Below, one piece after another: positions 24,704 to 33,844 of a stretch of DNA of 46,201 bases. Numbering within the stretch: position 1 is the stretch's first letter; each line of letters begins with the position of its first letter. The notes under the pieces are model-generated. The model did no database searches. It was given only the letters and a program-made list of their open reading frames with translations, and was not told the origin of the DNA. Origin of the DNA: Candidatus Aquicultor sp. (lineage in GTDB: Bacteria > Actinomycetota > Aquicultoria > Aquicultorales > Aquicultoraceae); NCBI GenBank assembly GCA_030682615.1, contig JAUXNY010000057.1:1-46201 (forward strand). The letters are read 5' to 3'. The position numbers were made by a program, and so were the translations under genes.

Positions 24704-24732
24704 AGTATAGTGCAGATAGGTATGTGAGTCAA
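24704..24732 (-). promoter_or_regulatory. Promoter of mntA-hepT, predicted leaderless start
   Basis: On the minus strand TTGACT (24727-24732) and TATACT (24704-24709) are 17 bases apart. The start point falls near 24697, with the ATG at 24695. Confidence 0.6.
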
Positions 24733-24758
24733 GCGCAAGTCTTGTCCAATGCGAAAGC

Positions 24759-24768
24759 GGTGTCAGGC
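24759..24768 (-). repeat. Inverted copy of the GCCTGACACC core repeat
   Basis: GGTGTCAGGC here is the reverse complement of the core in 22835-22844 and brackets the transposase-like gene and MntA-HepT together with it. Confidence 0.35.
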
Positions 24769-24814
24769 TTGGCAGAAGGGACGGCAGAGGGGACGTAGTA
24801 CGCCCGCGTAACCG

Positions 24815-25813
24815 CTACACATCCGGCCGCTGCGCCCGCGCAACCGAGCCGGTTTTGAGTTTGTAGGCCGGGCCGACGTGGACCTCGGCGGTCGCGCCCG
24901 GCATCGACTCGCCGATGCGTACCGCGACCTCGTGGGAGATATCATGCGACGCTTCGACCGTTAAATCTTTGTCGACCAGGATGTGGACCGTGACGACTTT
25001 GCGTACCCCGTAATCGTGGACATGGATGGCGTGGGCGCCCTTGACCCCGTCGACCGAGCGGGCGATGAGGCGCACCAGCTCGATGGTGTCCTCGCTCGGC
25101 GCCTGTCCCAGCAGGATGTTTGACGCGTCGCGCGCGATGTCGTAGGCGGTGTAGAAGATGAAGCCGACCACCGCGAGCCCCGCGATGGCGTCGAGTTGGT
25201 TGAACCCGAAGGACGCCCCGATGAGGCCGAGCATAACGACGACCGCCGCGAGGCTGTCGACGCGCTGGTTTAGCGAATCGGCGATCAGCACCTGCGCCTC
25301 GATGCGGCGTCCCAGATCAATGGCGACGCGCGCCAAAAACTCTTTAAGGGCGATGTTGACGACGAGCACCGCGATGGCGATGTAGCTGAGCGCGATGGGC
25401 GTCGGGTTTAAGAGGCGCTCGATGGAACGGCTCGCTATCTCCAGGCCCAGCACTACTAAAATCACCGCCGCGACCAGCGTGGCGATTGCCTCGAAGCGGC
25501 CGTACCCGTAGGGGTGCTCGGGGTCGGGCGGCTGCTTGGCGAAACGGAAACCGAAAATCACGATGAGCGACGAGAAGATATCCGAGAGGCTGTGAAAGGC
25601 CTCGGCGATGAGCGCGATGCTTCCCGACAGAAGGCCGATGATAAGTTTCGAGGTGAAGAGCAGCACCTCGATGCTCGCCCCGAGAATGCCCTCGATGTAG
25701 CCGTACGAGGCGCGCACGTCTGTATCGTGGACGTTTTCGTAGTCCCTGACGAACCGTTTTAGCAGGAACGTATTGAATTTTTCGATGCGCGAGCCTTTAC
25801 GCGCGGATTTCAT
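24815..25813 (-). CDS. Cation diffusion facilitator (CDF) family metal exporter
   Basis: A 332-residue membrane transporter with six predicted helices. TM2 contains AEAFHSLSD and TM5 contains ADSLNQRVDS, the paired metal-site motifs of CDF proteins. The C-terminal cytoplasmic dimerisation domain (about 235-315) includes the DLTVEASHDISHEVAVRI stretch. The metal (Zn, Fe, Mn, Co or Ni) is not clear from these residues; the TM2 HxxxD with TM5 DxxxxxxD pattern is not that of the well studied Zn exporter YiiP. AAGGGG precedes the ATG. It is divergent from the helicase gene. Confidence 0.92.
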   Translation of the reverse strand: MKSARKGSRIEKFNTFLLKRFVRDYENVHDTDVRASYGYIEGILGASIEVLLFTSKLIIGLLSGSIALIAEAFHSLSDIFSSLIVIFGFRFAKQPPDPEHPYGYGRFEAIATLVAAVILVVLGLEIASRSIERLLNPTPIALSYIAIAVLVVNIALKEFLARVAIDLGRRIEAQVLIADSLNQRVDSLAAVVVMLGLIGASFGFNQLDAIAGLAVVGFIFYTAYDIARDASNILLGQAPSEDTIELVRLIARSVDGVKGAHAIHVHDYGVRKVVTVHILVDKDLTVEASHDISHEVAVRIGESMPGATAEVHVGPAYKLKTGSVARAQRPDV

Positions 25814-25879
25814 GGCAACCCCTTACTTCTTATAGTTGATTATCACCATATCGGCGTCTTTTGACACATTAAGAGTTTG

Positions 25880-25897
25880 CCCGGCAACATCGCCGGG
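25880..25897. promoter_or_regulatory. Hairpin in the divergent CDF/helicase intergenic region
   Basis: CCCGGC and GCCGGG pair around 6 bases, 16 bases before the helicase ATG and close after a TTGACA at 25861-25866. It could be a 5' leader structure or operator; no T tract follows. Confidence 0.3.
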
Positions 25898-25912
25898 TGT
25901 TACAAATAGGTT

Positions 25913-28183
25913 ATGGATGAAATCGGTAGTTTTTTGAGCTATATCGAGGAACAAGAGGAATACAGCGGCCAGATAACGCATCGGCGCACGCTGCCGGCGC
26001 GGCCGGCGGCATACACCTCACCACGCCATGCGCTCGATGATGAGGTGAAGGCGAGGCTTGCGCGCATCGGGGCGAAGCGGCTCTACACCCACCAGGCGGC
26101 CGCCTACGACCTCGCCAAGGAGGGCAAGCATGCCCTGGTGGTAAGCGGGACGGCGAGCGGCAAGAGCCTCTGCTACAATCTACCCGTCCTCGACGAGTTG
26201 CTGACCAACAAAAAAGCGCGGGCACTCTACCTTTTCCCGACGAAAGCGCTCGCCCAGGACCAGCTGCGCGCGCTGGGCGAGATGGATTTCCCCGGCCTCT
26301 GCGCGACCTACGACGGGGATACCCCGCGCGAGGAGCGCGCCGGCATCCGCCGGCACGCCTCGGTGGTCTTGAGCAACCCGGATATGTTACATGCGGGCAT
26401 CATGCCGGCGCATAAGCAGTGGGCGGGTTTTTTCTTGAACCTGCGCTATGTGGTCATAGACGAGATACACATCCTGCGCGGCGTCTTCGGCTCGAACGTC
26501 GCCCAAGTCATCCGCCGCTTGCGCCGCATCTGCCGGCACTATGGGAGCAGCCCGCAGTTCATCATGGCCTCGGCGACCGTCGCCAACCCGGATGCTTTCG
26601 CCAAGCGTCTTACCGGACTCGATGTCGTGCTCGTCGAGGATGACGGGGCTCCGCGCGGGCGGAAGACCTGGGTCTTCTGGAACCCGCCGCTTCTGGAGAA
26701 GAGCCTCAACAAGCGAAAAAGCTCGAACTGGGAGACGACCTGGCTCTTGAGCGAGCTGGCCAAAGAGCACTTTCGAACCATCGCCTTTAGTAAGTCGCGA
26801 AAGCTAGCCGAGCTTGTCTTAAACTATACCGGCAAAGCACTCTTTGAGCGCCCGGATATCGCCGGGCGCATCGCCTCGTACCGCGCGGGCTACCTGCCCG
26901 CGCAGCGGCGCGCCATCGAGGAGCGCCTCTTCTCGGGCGAACTCCTCGGAGTCTCCAGCACCAACGCGCTCGAACTCGGCATAGATGTCGGCGCGCTCGA
27001 CGCGGCCATCATGAACGGTTTTCCCGGTACCATCAGCTCGACCTGGCAGCAGGCCGGGCGCGCGGGACGCACCGTCGGCGAGTCGCTCGCAATTCTGGTG
27101 GCGGGGGCCGACGCACTCGACCAATACTATATCAACCACCCCGAATACTTCTTCGGGCGAAGCTTCGAGGAGGCTATCATCGACCTCGACAACGCCAAGA
27201 TTCTCGGGCGCCACCTTCGTTGCGCCGCCTACGAGCTGCCCCTGCGCGAAGAGGACGAGGTCTACTTCGGCGCCGGCTTTGCCGAGGCGCTGCAGTTACT
27301 CACCGCGACCGGCGAGCTTAAAGAGCGAAAAGCGCGCTGGTATTTGGGGCGCCCGGGTTACCCGGCGGGGGAGACCAACATCCGCTCGGCCTCGCAGTTC
27401 AGCTACGACATCGTCGAGGCCGACAGCGGACAGCTCCTGGGCACCAGCGACGCGGCACGCGCTTTCTTCGAGGTGCACCCCGGCGCTGTCTACCTCCACC
27501 AGGGCGAGCCCTACGAGGTCCTCGCCCTCGACCTCAAAGAGCGGGTCGCCTTTGTCGAGAAGACCCCGCACGACTACTATACCGAGCCGCACGAGGAGAC
27601 CGACATCTCGGTCATCGCCGAAATCGAGCGACGCGCGCTCGGGGCGACCGAGCTCTTCTTCGGCCAGGTCGAGGTGACGACACACGTCAGCGCGTACCGA
27701 AAGAAACGCACGGTGACGCAGGAGATCCTTGGGATGGAGGAGCTGGACCTCCCGCCGGTCCAGTTTCAGACCGAAGCGCTCTGGTTCACCGTGCCCGATG
27801 ATATTATAGGCGAGCTCGGCTTGAACGAGCTCGAACTCGCCGGCGGCATCCACGCGGTGGAGCACGCGGCCATAGCGCTCCTTCCCATCTTCGCGATGTG
27901 CGATCGCTGGGACATCGGCGGGGTTTCGACCCCGCTTCACCCGCATACCGGCGCCGCGACCATCTTCATCTACGACGGCTTCGAGGGCGGTATCGGCATC
28001 GCCCAGCGCGGTTTTTGGGTGGCGGAGGAGCACCTGGCGCGCACGCTCGCCGCCATCGTAGAATGCCCGTGCAAAGAAGGTTGCCCATCGTGCATCCAGT
28101 CGCCCAAGTGCGGCAATTGGAACGAGCCGCTCGACAAAAAAGCGGCGGTCGCGATTTTAAAGGCTATATTAATTAGGAGTTAA
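25913..28183 (+). CDS. mrfA: MrfA-type DEAD/DEAH-box helicase with DUF1998 domain
   Basis: A 3'-5' DNA helicase of the MrfA/YprA group, involved in UvrA-independent repair of mitomycin-type lesions in Bacillus subtilis. The 756 residues have Walker A SGTASGKS (78-85), DEIH (about 183-186), helicase-C motif VI QQAGRAGR, and a C-terminal DUF1998 region with the C-x-C-x3-C-x2-C zinc motif starting at C718 (CPCKEGCPSC). Length and order match the family. No MrfB exonuclease gene is adjacent. It is divergent from the CDF transporter. Confidence 0.93.
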   Translation: MDEIGSFLSYIEEQEEYSGQITHRRTLPARPAAYTSPRHALDDEVKARLARIGAKRLYTHQAAAYDLAKEGKHALVVSGTASGKSLCYNLPVLDELLTNKKARALYLFPTKALAQDQLRALGEMDFPGLCATYDGDTPREERAGIRRHASVVLSNPDMLHAGIMPAHKQWAGFFLNLRYVVIDEIHILRGVFGSNVAQVIRRLRRICRHYGSSPQFIMASATVANPDAFAKRLTGLDVVLVEDDGAPRGRKTWVFWNPPLLEKSLNKRKSSNWETTWLLSELAKEHFRTIAFSKSRKLAELVLNYTGKALFERPDIAGRIASYRAGYLPAQRRAIEERLFSGELLGVSSTNALELGIDVGALDAAIMNGFPGTISSTWQQAGRAGRTVGESLAILVAGADALDQYYINHPEYFFGRSFEEAIIDLDNAKILGRHLRCAAYELPLREEDEVYFGAGFAEALQLLTATGELKERKARWYLGRPGYPAGETNIRSASQFSYDIVEADSGQLLGTSDAARAFFEVHPGAVYLHQGEPYEVLALDLKERVAFVEKTPHDYYTEPHEETDISVIAEIERRALGATELFFGQVEVTTHVSAYRKKRTVTQEILGMEELDLPPVQFQTEALWFTVPDDIIGELGLNELELAGGIHAVEHAAIALLPIFAMCDRWDIGGVSTPLHPHTGAATIFIYDGFEGGIGIAQRGFWVAEEHLARTLAAIVECPCKEGCPSCIQSPKCGNWNEPLDKKAAVAILKAILIRS

Positions 28184-28400
28184 ACCGGCTTGCGCTACGA
28201 ATCTCATATATGAGAAGATGATAGAAGAGGTGCGGGCCGTGCGTCAACCGGCCCCTAATTCTTACCTGTTTCTTTTACATGAAACTCGGCCTAAAACATG
28301 GCAATTAACCTATAGTGATGATTTCATGTTCATCGAAATGCGCTTGTTGAAAATTATCGTTAATGGTACGATTCCTTGTAGGGTTAAGGGGGGAGCCGGG
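28184..28400. other. Intergenic region before the YbaK gene
   Basis: An in-frame upstream extension of the YbaK gene runs through here to 28218 but lacks family similarity and coding bias. The promoter of the YbaK gene is expected here. Confidence 0.4.
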
Positions 28401-28877
28401 ATGAGAACTAGTGTCGATTTACACAATTTTCTGCAAATGCGTGAAATTCCTCACGAAATCAGCCTTGTCGAGATTTCCACAAGAACCGCAGCTCTCGCAG
28501 CCGATTCGCTCGGTTTGGATCGGTCTGAGGTGGGCAAGACCCTGATAATCGATGTAGACGGCAAGCCGGTTGTCGCCATTATTCCGGGGAATCGCCGCAT
28601 CGATATCCGCAAGCTCCGCACGCTCACGGGAGCGGGTAAGGTAAGAATGGTCGAGCCCGATGACGTCGTCAATCTCACCGGCTATGTGCTTGGCGGCACG
28701 CCACCGATAGCGCACGCGAACGAGATGCCGATATATCTCGACCACAGATTGCTCGGGATTCCGGTTCTCTACACGAGCGGCGGACAGATCAATACCATCT
28801 TGAAAATAAAACCCATCGACCTCATTGAAGTCGGGGGCGCGCAAATCGCCGACCTCGCCGACGATGGGAGAATCTAG
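28401..28877 (+). CDS. YbaK/EbsC-type aminoacyl-tRNA deacylase
   Basis: A trans-editing protein that hydrolyses mischarged tRNA (Cys- or Ala-tRNA-Pro in studied members). The 158 residues show the conserved catalytic lysine K46 in SEVGKTLIID, IPGNRRIDIRKLR, and GYVLGGTPPIAH with the GxxxP-like loop. AAGGGGGGA lies before the ATG at 28401. Substrate specificity cannot be told. Confidence 0.88.
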   Translation: MRTSVDLHNFLQMREIPHEISLVEISTRTAALAADSLGLDRSEVGKTLIIDVDGKPVVAIIPGNRRIDIRKLRTLTGAGKVRMVEPDDVVNLTGYVLGGTPPIAHANEMPIYLDHRLLGIPVLYTSGGQINTILKIKPIDLIEVGGAQIADLADDGRI

Positions 28878-29188
28878 CTGTTGTCGACTAATCTCATACG
28901 TGTTTTATCCGCATGGCGCCCCGACGGGTATTGTGGCCTTATGCCCGCCTATACTATTATTAGATTAGCGACATTAAATCGAACGGCACGGATTTCGTGG
29001 TGAACCGTCGATATTTAGATTTTATTTATAGGGATTTTCGGGATATTTAGCTGTCGGGCTAAGATAACAAGATATGATTTAAGCACGTGTGATACTACTC
29101 CAATCCACTCTTTTCCGCACCAGATGTTCTAGCCGGACTTGACACTAAGCGCATCCCGCATGTGCGGGGCGTACCACAAAGGTTTGAT
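28878..29188. other. Intergenic region upstream of the hydrogenase-like/GGDEF gene
   Basis: About 310 bases, AT-richer than its surroundings, with no recognised RNA or gene. A TTGACA at about 29138 and a CCCGCATGTGCGGG dyad at about 29155-29168 are the only visible elements, and the latter lies next to the start. Confidence 0.4.
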
Positions 29189-30970
29189 ATGAGCATATTA
29201 ACCGTTAAAGACGGGCACTGCGCGGAGTGCTACTCGTGTATCCGCGTGTGCCCGGTAAAAGCGATAAAGATGGCCGCCGGCCGCATAGAGATTCTCGATG
29301 AGCGCTGCGTCTATTGCGGCCGCTGTTTCGTTACCTGCACCAAGGGATCGATTAGCCTCGGCGACGACCTCGACAGGGCGCTCGGCTTGCTGTCGTCCGG
29401 CCGGAAAACAGTTGCTATCCTGGCACCGGAATATCTCGCCTCGTTCTACCCGATGAATACGGCGCAGGTGCTCTTTCTGATCGAGCGGGCGGGTTTTTAC
29501 GGCTGTGAGGATACCATCCTAGGCGAGGAGATGGTCGCTCGCCACTACCTGCGGTATTTTGCCGGCCAGGCCGAGACGCCGGTCATACGCTCCACCTGTC
29601 CCGCCGCGACTTCCTGGATTGAAAAGTATTACCCGGCGCTCGCCGGCAAGCTCGCACCCGTCGCCACACCGATGGTCGCGCAGGCGAGGCTGGTAAAGCA
29701 GCTTTACGGAGATGATGTAGCGGTCGTCTACGCGACGCCCTGCATTGCGGCAAAACACGAGGCTAAGCTGGGCGATGAGGTCGACGCAGTCTTGACCTTC
29801 GATGATTTCAAGCAGTTGCTGAGGATGAGGTTCTTGCGGACGCAGGGCGACCTAGCGGTTAATGACGAGCCGAAGCCGGCAATCAGGCGCCGTTACTCGG
29901 TGCCCGGCGGTTTTCCTCGCCCGACAATCGCGCAGCACAGCATGCTCGACCCGGCGCTCATGGTCGTGCGCGGGGTTTCCGACATCGAGGGGCTGGCCGC
30001 GGCTATCGAGCGCGGCGAGATTGGCGCCAAGTTCATCGACATATTGACCTGTAACGGCTGCATCGACGGTCCTGCCATCGACACCAAGATCGGCATCCAC
30101 CTGCGCAAACAGGTGACCGAGCGCGCGTATAAGGAAGGTTTAGTCAAAGCCTCCAGGCAGCTCACCTTCGACCAGCTCGAACCGTACCTGCCGAAAATCG
30201 AGACATATAAATCCTTTGCCGGAAAGCAGGTCGAGTTACCGCTTCCTGACGACGAAGCCCTCAGGAGAATCTTGGCCGAGGGCGAGAAACATATGCCTCA
30301 GGACGAACTCGACTGCGGCGCTTGCGGTTACGATACCTGCCGCGAGGAAGCGGTCGCGATATACCAGGGGATTGCTGATTGGAGCATGTGCTTTCCGTTC
30401 CAGCGAAAAGTATATATGCGCATCATCAAGCAGCTCCAGGAGACCGCTGTGACTGACGGGCTGACGGGCGTCGCCAACCACAAAAGCTTCATCGAACGGC
30501 TGGGCGTAGAGTTCAACAGGGCACAGCGCTATGGCTCGGAGCTGTCGCTTATGATGGTCGACATCGATACCTTCAAGAGCATCAATGACACGCACGGCCA
30601 CCTCGCCGGGGATGAGACGCTAAAGGCTATCGCGAAGACGATAAAGGACAATATCCGCCAATCCGACTTCGCGGCGCGCTTCGGAGGCGATGAGTTCGCC
30701 TTGATTCTACCCGAAACCGATGTCATCAAGGCGCAGAGGGTCGGCGAGAAACTACGCCGCAGGGTCGAGGCGATGTCGATAAGCGTCGGCGCCGATACCA
30801 CCATCAATGTTTCGCTCAGTATCGGCCTCAGCTCGATTAATAAGAACATGCAAGACCCGTTGAGCCTTGTCAAGCGAGCGGACGAAGCGCTTTACGACGC
30901 GAAAAAGGCCGGTCGCAACCGGATGGTCGTAGCCGTCGATGAACCCGTCGAGCAGGCGGAAAAGGGGTAG
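29189..30970 (+). CDS. Ferredoxin-[FeFe]-hydrogenase-like-FeS-GGDEF fusion: putative redox/H2-sensing diguanylate cyclase
   Basis: A 593-residue soluble fusion. Residues 1-55 carry two [4Fe-4S] motifs (C11, C14, C17, C21 and C40, C43, C46, C50). Residues about 70-340 match the [FeFe]-hydrogenase large-subunit C-terminal domain: the L1 site is STCPAATSW (C137), L2 is TPCIAAKHE (C185) and L3 is TCNGCIDGP (C288, C291). All four cluster-ligand positions keep Cys, but the second L1 Cys used for proton transfer is Thr136 and L3 is one residue shorter, so hydrogenase catalysis is unlikely. Next comes an FeS domain with C376, C379, C384 and C401, then a GGDEF domain with RFGGDEF intact (499-503) and an inhibitory site RQSD (490-493). 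It should make cyclic-di-GMP in response to redox state or H2; that input is inference. The ATG 29189 has AAAGG upstream. Confidence 0.88.
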   Translation: MSILTVKDGHCAECYSCIRVCPVKAIKMAAGRIEILDERCVYCGRCFVTCTKGSISLGDDLDRALGLLSSGRKTVAILAPEYLASFYPMNTAQVLFLIERAGFYGCEDTILGEEMVARHYLRYFAGQAETPVIRSTCPAATSWIEKYYPALAGKLAPVATPMVAQARLVKQLYGDDVAVVYATPCIAAKHEAKLGDEVDAVLTFDDFKQLLRMRFLRTQGDLAVNDEPKPAIRRRYSVPGGFPRPTIAQHSMLDPALMVVRGVSDIEGLAAAIERGEIGAKFIDILTCNGCIDGPAIDTKIGIHLRKQVTERAYKEGLVKASRQLTFDQLEPYLPKIETYKSFAGKQVELPLPDDEALRRILAEGEKHMPQDELDCGACGYDTCREEAVAIYQGIADWSMCFPFQRKVYMRIIKQLQETAVTDGLTGVANHKSFIERLGVEFNRAQRYGSELSLMMVDIDTFKSINDTHGHLAGDETLKAIAKTIKDNIRQSDFAARFGGDEFALILPETDVIKAQRVGEKLRRRVEAMSISVGADTTINVSLSIGLSSINKNMQDPLSLVKRADEALYDAKKAGRNRMVVAVDEPVEQAEKG

Positions 30971-31222
30971 GAATCGTCCGGCAAGCCCGCGATGCAAGAG
31001 ATTCGCCGATTGTCATTGCTAATCGTAACTGATTTCGCTAGACTAATGCCCTAACACCATGCAATTGGCCTAATCCGACAAGCATTAACGAACCTCCCTT
31101 GCCTTAGCGGGACTGGCTCGCCCAGTATCCGAAAGCATACGTTTTTCTCCGGGCAAAAGGAGCACAAAATACATGAACCGGCCGTGACTGAAGAATATCA
31201 AGATAGCGTAAGGGGTTAGCGT

Positions 31223-32125
31223 ATGAACAAAGAAGCGGTTTTGCAGACGAGTTTTTCGGGTCTAAACAAGGCGAGAAGCGGCAAGGTGCGCGATGTCTAT
31301 GAGGTAGACGACAAATTATTGATTGTCGCCACCGACCGCATCTCGGCGTTTGACGTGATATTGGCGGACGGAGTTCCCGGCAAAGGCATCATCCTTACAC
31401 AAATGTCCACGTTCTGGTTCGACCTGGTAAAAGATATCGTTCCCAACCACCTCGTCGCGACCGATGTCGACGAATATCCGCAAGTCTGCAAACCGCATGC
31501 TGACGGGCTCAGGGGACGCAGCATGCTGGTAAAGAAAGCCGAGCCGTTGCCGGTCGAATGTATCGTGCGCGGCTATATCGCCGGCTCGGCCTGGAACGAA
31601 TATAAGGCGAGCGGCACGGTCTGCGGGATAGAACTTCCCGAAGGATTGGTCGAGTCCGATAAGTTCCCGGAGCCGCTATTCACGCCGTCGACGAAAGCGG
31701 AGATAGGCGACCACGATGAGAATATCTCTTTCGAGCAGATGAAGTCTATCGTCGGTGACGAAATGGGACAGCGCCTCAGCGATATCAGCATAGCCGTTTA
31801 TAAGCGGGCCGCCGAGTGGGCGCTCAGCCGTGGGATAATCCTGGCCGACACCAAGTTCGAGTTCGGCATCGCCGACGGCGAACTCATCCTTATCGATGAG
31901 ATATTTACGCCGGACTCTTCCCGTTTCTGGCTGACGCGCGAGTATGAGGCGGGTAGGGGCCAGGAGAGCCTCGACAAACAGTTCGTCCGTGATTACCTCC
32001 TAACTACCGGTTGGGACAAGACACCGCCGCCGCCGAGCCTTCCCGAAGAAGTGGTCAATCAGACTAGGGAGCGCTATTTGGAAGCGTACCGGATTATAAC
32101 CGGCAAAGAGCTTGAGCCGGCATAG
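31223..32125 (+). CDS. purC: Phosphoribosylaminoimidazole-succinocarboxamide synthase
   Basis: SAICAR synthase of purine synthesis. It opens with GKVRDVYEVDDKLLIVATDR and ISAFDVILADGVPGKG and keeps ECIVRGYIAGSAWNEY and LIDEIFTPDSSRFW. At 300 residues it belongs to the longer, eukaryote/actinobacterial-type group rather than the 237-residue E. coli type. AAGGGG precedes the ATG. No other pur gene is adjacent. The roughly 250-base upstream region shows no riboswitch I can recognise. Confidence 0.96.
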   Translation: MNKEAVLQTSFSGLNKARSGKVRDVYEVDDKLLIVATDRISAFDVILADGVPGKGIILTQMSTFWFDLVKDIVPNHLVATDVDEYPQVCKPHADGLRGRSMLVKKAEPLPVECIVRGYIAGSAWNEYKASGTVCGIELPEGLVESDKFPEPLFTPSTKAEIGDHDENISFEQMKSIVGDEMGQRLSDISIAVYKRAAEWALSRGIILADTKFEFGIADGELILIDEIFTPDSSRFWLTREYEAGRGQESLDKQFVRDYLLTTGWDKTPPPPSLPEEVVNQTRERYLEAYRIITGKELEPA

Positions 32126-32225
32126 CCTCCTCGTCGAGGTAGACGATGTAGGATTAAAGACTTGAACCACTACTAATTGAGCCGCTATTAATATATTTAA
32201 TGTTAGCCAACCCGAGGTATGCGCT

Positions 32226-33698
32226 ATGAGCACAACTAGAAAAATCCCGCGCTGCATGAGCACGCAGCACCCCGATAACGTCACCGCGCCCTTCTTCGCA
32301 GCCGACGCGATTCTCGGCGGGGAGGACGAGATAAAAGAGGCGTATTATGCCTATTCTCATCTCGGGTGCGATGAACAGATGTGGGATTGTGAGGGAAAAG
32401 AGGTCGACAACTACGTCGTAAGGAAGCTCCTCACCCGCTACAAAGAGTACTTCATCGACAACAAGTTGGGGGAGGACGTCTTTCTGACGCTGCGCGTGCC
32501 CAACCCGACCGTCGAGCGCGAAGAGGCCAAAGTCTTGCTCGAGACGCTCGAGGGCATACCGCGAGCCTTCGATACGGCCAGGGCGCTAAGCCTCGATAGC
32601 CCGGCTCCCGTCTTCGAAGTCATCTTGCCGATGACGACGTCGGCGCGCTGCCTTTACCGCATTTACGTATACTACCGGGATTTCGTCGCGGGCAAGCAGG
32701 ACAAACTTTTCTGCGAGGGCGATGTCAGTATCGCCGATTGGATAGGCGGCTTCGAGCCGCACGAAGTACACGTCATCCCGCTTATGGAGAACAAGGAAGG
32801 GATGCTCAACGCGCACAATATCGTCGAGGAATACGTCTCCAAGGTGCGGCCGCCATACCAGCGGGTCTTCCTGGCGCGTTCCGACCCGGCGATGAATTAC
32901 GGCCTAGTAAGTTCGGTGCTCTTAAACAAGATAGCGCTCCAGCGACTCCATCGTCTTTCGAAGAATATCGGGGTCGAGATATATCCCATTATCGGTGTGG
33001 GTTCGGCGCCGTTTCGCGGCAACCTGAAACCCACAAATGTGATGAATTGTCTCGAGGAATACCCGAGCGTGCAGACCTTCACCGTGCAGTCGGCGTTTAA
33101 GTACGATTACCCGGAGCGCGAGGTCATGAGCGCAATAGATACCATCAAAGCGTGGGAGCGCAAGGACCCGACCGAAGTCGACGAGGCCGCTTGTTTGCGC
33201 GTCATGGACAAGCTCTCCAGGGAATATACGCGCCAGGTGGAATTGTTGGCGCCGCTTATCAACACGGTGGCGAAGTATGTGCCCGCGCGGCGCAAAAGGA
33301 AGCTCCATGTCGGTCTTTTTGGATACTCCCGAAGTGTGGGCTCGGTTTCGTTACCGCGCGTGATAAGTTTCTGCGCGTCGCTCTATTCGATAGGCCTGCC
33401 GCCCGAGCTACTTGCGCTCAACGCACTGACCGATGACGACCGGGCATGCCTTAAGTCGGCCTACCTTCATTTCGAGGATGACCTGCGCGACGCCATGGCA
33501 TACTTCAACGAGGATGTCCTTGATATCTTGCCTGGCGACCTTGGCGACAAGATTCGCCGCGATATCGTCGATTATGAGGTAAACCGGCAGCACCGGGAGA
33601 TAACCTCGAGGATTATCGAAAACATCAAAGAGCAAAGATTCGCCAATATCCAAGAACAAGTCGTTGAGGCGGCGTGGACCAGGCGTTTCTTAGGATAA
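32226..33698 (+). CDS. ppcA: Archaeal-type phosphoenolpyruvate carboxylase
   Basis: Fixes bicarbonate on PEP to give oxaloacetate, feeding the TCA branch and aspartate family. The 490-residue length and the N-terminal CMSTQHPDN with GSAPFRGNLKP and GLFGYSRS stretches are those of the archaeal-type (PpcA) enzyme, roughly half the size of classical bacterial PEPC. It is rare in bacteria (known from some clostridia and lactic acid bacteria). The gene is intact, with core-like codon use. In this acetyl-CoA-pathway organism it is the likely anaplerotic step between Por and LysC/Asd. Confidence 0.93.
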   Translation: MSTTRKIPRCMSTQHPDNVTAPFFAADAILGGEDEIKEAYYAYSHLGCDEQMWDCEGKEVDNYVVRKLLTRYKEYFIDNKLGEDVFLTLRVPNPTVEREEAKVLLETLEGIPRAFDTARALSLDSPAPVFEVILPMTTSARCLYRIYVYYRDFVAGKQDKLFCEGDVSIADWIGGFEPHEVHVIPLMENKEGMLNAHNIVEEYVSKVRPPYQRVFLARSDPAMNYGLVSSVLLNKIALQRLHRLSKNIGVEIYPIIGVGSAPFRGNLKPTNVMNCLEEYPSVQTFTVQSAFKYDYPEREVMSAIDTIKAWERKDPTEVDEAACLRVMDKLSREYTRQVELLAPLINTVAKYVPARRKRKLHVGLFGYSRSVGSVSLPRVISFCASLYSIGLPPELLALNALTDDDRACLKSAYLHFEDDLRDAMAYFNEDVLDILPGDLGDKIRRDIVDYEVNRQHREITSRIIENIKEQRFANIQEQVVEAAWTRRFLG

Positions 33699-33844
33699 CA
33701 GCCGGCCGCTCTACGTGCCGGCCGGCGGCCCCCTGTGCAAGGAGACTAAAGCATAGACCCACCACTTTCCAGCCCATCTTTTTTGCGCTTGTGCATATGA
33801 AACCGGTGCTGATTTCGATATAATTAGGGTATTCTCGAAAGTCG

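Noticed and set aside
28218-28400. 61-codon N-terminal extension of the YbaK gene
   Set aside because: No similarity to the family, while a strong ribosome-binding site stands before the ATG at 28401.
30971-31222. Possible purine-type riboswitch upstream of purC
   Set aside because: Paired stretches exist but the conserved loop sequences of known purine-gene riboswitches are absent.
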